A stretch of DNA of 64,000 bases from Eleusine coracana subsp. coracana (lineage: Eukaryota; Streptophyta; Magnoliopsida; Poales; Poaceae): assembly GCA_032690845.1 (NCBI GenBank), contig CM064421.1:38616963-38680962 (forward strand). The letters run 5' to 3'. The notes under the pieces were generated by a model. The model had not been told where the DNA came from, did not search any database, and was given only the letters and a program-made list of their open reading frames with translations. Shown here piece after piece: positions 60,501 through 64,000 of the stretch; positions within the stretch are counted from its first letter, which is position 1; every line of letters begins with the position of its first letter. Both the position numbers and the translations under genes were made by a program.

Positions 60501-61234
60501 TCTGCAGGGAGTGCAGTAGAAAGAACACTAAGTAGTGATGTAAACGACTCCTGAGTCCATCCATGTAAGCATTTTAGATGAAATAAGGTGACAAGAAAGG
60601 AAAGCTTCGAGAATTCATCGCACCCTGGATATAGCTTTTCCCGAGCATCTTTCAGGATGCTGGAAATAATGTCATCTTTAGTTCCATCACCAACCTCTTC
60701 TGGTACAACATCATGTTTTTGTTGACTATCATTTATGTTAGGAAACTCATAGGACATATCATCCATACTCTCATTTGATGAACTAGACACTGTATAATAA
60801 TTATTAATGTCACACATTTCTTCTTCTAAACTAAACGTTGTATCATACTTATCAACCATAGGAAATGTTGCATTTAGGAGCCCTTGCATGTCATCATTTC
60901 TCTTGGTTGCAGTTTGGGCACAAGAAGTATAAAGACGTCCAAATGGATCATTGTTGTCTGTAGCTGATGACATGTGAAAAATAGGTGCCGGTGTTAAATC
61001 ATGTTCCTGTCCATGTCGATCCCATGTAGTACATCCTTGTAGAATCCCATTGCATCTCAAATGGGTTCTAACATCATCGTAACTTTTTGTTGACTTATTT
61101 TTACACTGAACACATGGACAGTTAACCTTTCCACCTTGGTGAACATTACGGAATGCGAAAGTAAGGAATTCGACCACACCATCCTTGTACTCATCACTTG
61201 TTCTTGGTTTGCTCATCCAATTCTTGTCCATCAT
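57550..61234 (-). pseudogene. CACTA TNP2-like transposase, frameshifted
   Basis: The ATG at 61234 opens a frame of about 486 codons ending at 59774. It begins with the Transpos_assoc domain (WMSKPRTSDEYKDGVVEFL, then CPCVQCKN) and continues into Transposase_21 (DGVNAYRN, then NLPPWICIKQTSFILS). At about 59790 a one-base loss breaks the frame. The TNP2 reading then continues in other frames: TRSIYLKKGRKCSYMGHRRW (59650-59717), the HNLDVMHIEKNVCDNLIGTL block (59230-59321), the DUF4218 block with RLKAHVRNRAHPEGSMAEGY (58540-58630) and DUF4216 (57560-58050, with VFVINGFMFHSRSR and YYGRLTNIIEL). A Trp codon near 59763 is a stop. TNP2 cuts and joins CACTA ends. This copy cannot. Confidence 0.85.
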
Positions 61235-62170
61235 AATAGTTCTACTGAAACAACTAAAAGGATATATACTTATTACTATTGTGGTAAACTGTTGATACAA
61301 TGCTAGGAAAATCATAATTTTGGAACATAGTTGCTACCGTGGGTACAAAATAGATAATTACTGATATGAAACGTCATAATTCGATTATTTTCATGCATTG
61401 CACTCCGAGTACCATATAACCACTAATGCGATGAGAAGGAAATTAAGAGAATACAAATCCAATATCGAATTAGAAAATATGCATAACAACAGTCCAATTT
61501 CATAGAAAAACCTACCAATTTATGATGCTAATAAATCCTAGGGTGCATTGTAATTGCAATTGATTCAATCAAAGCCGGATTGAACCATACCTTGTTGGTC
61601 GCTGCTTGCGAAAACCGAGCTAGTCACCCATAGTCGAGAAAGGTGTCTGTCGGACTACTAGAACAGAGCACCAGGGCCACAGGCCTCAGCCATAGCGCGG
61701 CGCACGCCCAACCCCGCCCGCACGGGGGCGCCCCACGCACGACCACAGAGTCACAAGGGGTGCAGAACCTCACCGCTCGATGGCTCGCTCACCGGAATGG
61801 CTGAATCCCTAGCCTCTGTCCGTCCGCCCAGTCGTGCCGCTGACCTATTATTGACCCGGCGGCGCTCAGCAATTTCATGAGCAGAGTCTGTGACAGCTTT
61901 TATAGGGGAGGGAAGCAGGGAAGGGAACGAGTAAAGGCGTGAGTATATAAAAAATATAAGTTTTTCTAATATTAACAACTGATCTTCTGGCGCTGATGGT
62001 TTGCTGCTATAGTAAAAACACACGAGGTTGCAGGTTCGAATACTAAAGGTTGAGGTGCGTTTGCCATTTTTTTCTCCTAATTATCATAACAAATGGTGCA
62101 GGTCCCCAACAATATACACAACGCAATTAATTATACATCATATTATGTATTAGAAAAGAAAAAGGAGAGG
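61235..62170 (-). other. 5' region of the CACTA transposase gene
   Basis: Contains the leader of the TNP2-like gene, including a GC-rich block (61630-61870) probably corresponding to the promoter or first exon. No separate gene is recognised. Confidence 0.45.
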
Positions 62171-62368
62171 CGCTTTCAAAATGACTTTATCATTTGCCTC
62201 AAATTTGAAGACCATTGCATGAAAATATGGCACAAGCCATATATTTGTGGCATCATTGAAAAGTGTCTCAAAGAAATGTCACTAGGATGCCGACCTATGA
62301 GTCGAAGAGACATTTTCAAAACTGCCTTTATAAAAGTGTCGCTACTAGCCAGATTTGTTGTAGTGTTT

Positions 62369-63432
62369 CTTCTTTCATCATGTGAAAGACTTGCGTCGGT
62401 TGTGTTGATTTGCCAATATATTACTTTCAAAAATACCTAATAAGAAGTAGTTAATAAACTTTTTGTTGCTTAGATACCATCATGTCCTTAGGTAGTACAA
62501 ACGGATGGAGTTTTATCAACTTCAGATACCACAGGATCGGACAACTATTTAATATTTTATTATCGTGCATATATTATGCACTGACATACATCTAAGAGTA
62601 ATATATTTTTAAATTTTTCATTATCGAAAGTTTTTTTCTTGGACCATAATATATGTTGCTAAAATATTCTTCTTTCTTGGAAGAGAAAAATAATGAAGTT
62701 TTTTTTATCTTTTAAAAGTCATCATTTATTGGGCCATGTTATTTTAAGGTATTTCTGTGAGGCCTAGTTGCTGAAATTAACTTTCTCTGTATAGCACAAT
62801 CTATAATAAGCTCCTATTTCTATTTTATTTAGAATCCACATCTAACAAAGTAGGTTTCATGAGTGCATCAAAATGTATTATTTGGAAGCTTTAATCTGTA
62901 TTAAGATGATGATGAAGATGATACTAAAAATGATGATAAAAGAAGGTGAACGGTCTTGTCAGGTTTTATGTAAGGACATGTATCTAAAATATTCAACCCT
63001 AGTAATTTCATCTGGTTGCTTTATTGACACATGGCTTCATTACATATCATAGCATTGTGTAGATTCAATTATGCTAGAAGCAGACATAATAATAACCTTT
63101 TCATGAGATTAGAGAGCATAGAATCTGCTTCCCTGCTCTATGTTGAACAATATTAGTTCTTCCAAGCTCAAACATATCACCAACAATTTGGGTAGATGAG
63201 TATTGAGTGGGATATTTTTTCAACACGTGCATTAGAGTGAAATATGACACGTAGGATCCAATGAACAAAACCATAAGTCAATTTGTCTTTAAGAGGAAAA
63301 AAATAACCGATTTAAAGAATCATGGGAGAAAAAATAACCCAGTTTTGTAATAGAGATTGAAAAAATCCTGACCAAGACAATTATTGAGGAAGATGAATAA
63401 GACTTATTGAAAAATCCCGTTTTGTTTGCCTG
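62369..63432. other. Intergenic, nothing recognised
   Basis: AT-rich sequence with a GATGATGA microsatellite-like run at 62905-62940. No gene or clear repeat boundary. Confidence 0.4.
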
Positions 63433-64000
63433 CATCTAGTGTTGGCCAAACGGACCGCCCAACACGGCCTGATCCAAGAACGAAAAGGCACGATCCAGTG
63501 AATTTTGGACCAACATAACATGAAATTGATTTTAGGTCGTATCGTGCCACTGCCAATGCCGCACTGTCGGCCCACAGCACGGCACAAATTGGGTGAGCCA
63601 TGTCGAGCCGGCCCGTTAGGCTTGGTAGCCTGATAACATATTCGGTCCATTAATACTGAAATGAGAAAAAATGAGCTGGAAATAGGACCGGATGGGATTC
63701 AAACTTAGGATCCATTGGTTAAGAGAAAAATGATTTACCACCACACTACTCTAACTTTATTGTATGTATGAAGAATATGTATTATTTTTAAAATAAATAT
63801 TTTAAGCCGTGCCTAATTAAACCTATTTCGTACTTTACTAGGCCGACAGTAAATCGAGTCGTGACCCATGCTGCCCGTCGGAACGGATCCTTGCCTCAAA
63901 CACGACCCATAGCCTCGTGTCAGACTGACACGACATAAAAATAATCGGGTTGTGTCATGTTTGGATCGGGTCATACTTTGGACTGGCCCGTTTGGACCGC
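63433..64000. repeat. TIR-type repeat with CCAAACGG ends, running to the window edge
   Basis: Starts GTTGGCCAAACGGACCGC and the window ends GGCCCGTTTGGACCGC, an inverted copy of the same end. The interior is rich in CACGGC, GGCACGA and GGCCCG phrases, common in grass nonautonomous DNA elements. The right end may lie at or just past base 64000. Confidence 0.55.

Larger units (their letters stand above)
50510..62365 (-). mobile_element. CACTA (En/Spm) transposon, complete ends, decayed genes
   Basis: An 11,856-bp element. The left end is CACTACAGGAGAATTGGCC, the right end CTAGCCAGATTTGTTGTAGTG read inward as CACTACAACAAATCTGGC. The 3-bp target duplication TTT is at 50507-50509 and 62366-62368. 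Left subterminal DNA (50530-50990) repeats TAGAGGCA and AGAGACA motifs many times, and the right subterminal DNA (62170-62360) carries related motifs, as expected for binding of the element's own proteins. Two minus-strand genes are inside: a TNP2-type transposase from 61234 and a Transposase_24/DUF8039-type gene from about 54520. Both are broken, so the element is at best nonautonomous. Confidence 0.93.

Overview
The window is nuclear DNA of a grass (Poaceae), probably of the panicoid/chloridoid side. The evidence is a phytoene desaturase very close to the cereal enzymes as I remember them, GC-rich first exons, GT-AG introns, and Stowaway and Tourist MITEs, copia, LINE and CACTA elements typical of grass genomes. 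Species and chromosome cannot be fixed from the sequence. All exon models below were built by eye from GT-AG splice sites and checked for continuous reading phase; none was confirmed with transcripts.

The left third (1-27.7 kb) is a compact block of five host genes. They are a 5'-truncated STRUBBELIG-family LRR receptor kinase (+); RRP9/YAOZHE, a U3 snoRNP WD40 protein (-); a 20-exon P3A H+-ATPase of the AHA10 type (-); phytoene desaturase (PDS, +, divergent from the ATPase); and a COR27/COR28-like cold and clock regulator (+). A collapsed partial copy of the ATPase gene lies between the receptor kinase and RRP9. The intergenic gap between PDS and COR27-like carries evening elements and paired G-boxes. 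MITEs sit inside introns of the kinase gene and RRP9.

The middle (28.4-41.6 kb) is a transposon cluster. It holds a complete but dead Ty1/copia element (LTRs, tRNA-Met primer site, polypurine tract, CCAAA target duplication), an 850-bp terminal-inverted-repeat element, a WEB-family pseudogene interrupted by a LINE tail, a 2.17-kb LINE with ORF1 zinc knuckles and a 14-bp target duplication, two hAT-type MITEs and a 278-bp fold-back.

The right part holds one host gene, a GT8 xylan glucuronosyltransferase (GUX, three exons, 46.0-49.7 kb). It is followed by an 11.86-kb CACTA (En/Spm) transposon (50510-62365) with both ends, a TTT target duplication and decayed TNP2-like and Transposase_24-type genes. 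The window ends inside another repeat.

The host genes do not form a pathway; they are ordinary neighbours. I found no convincing new biological system. The most useful leads are the altered C-terminal end of the H+-ATPase, the ATPase fragment duplication, the evening-element/G-box cluster, the transition-only stop codons of the copia element and the LINE insertions dated by clear target duplications.
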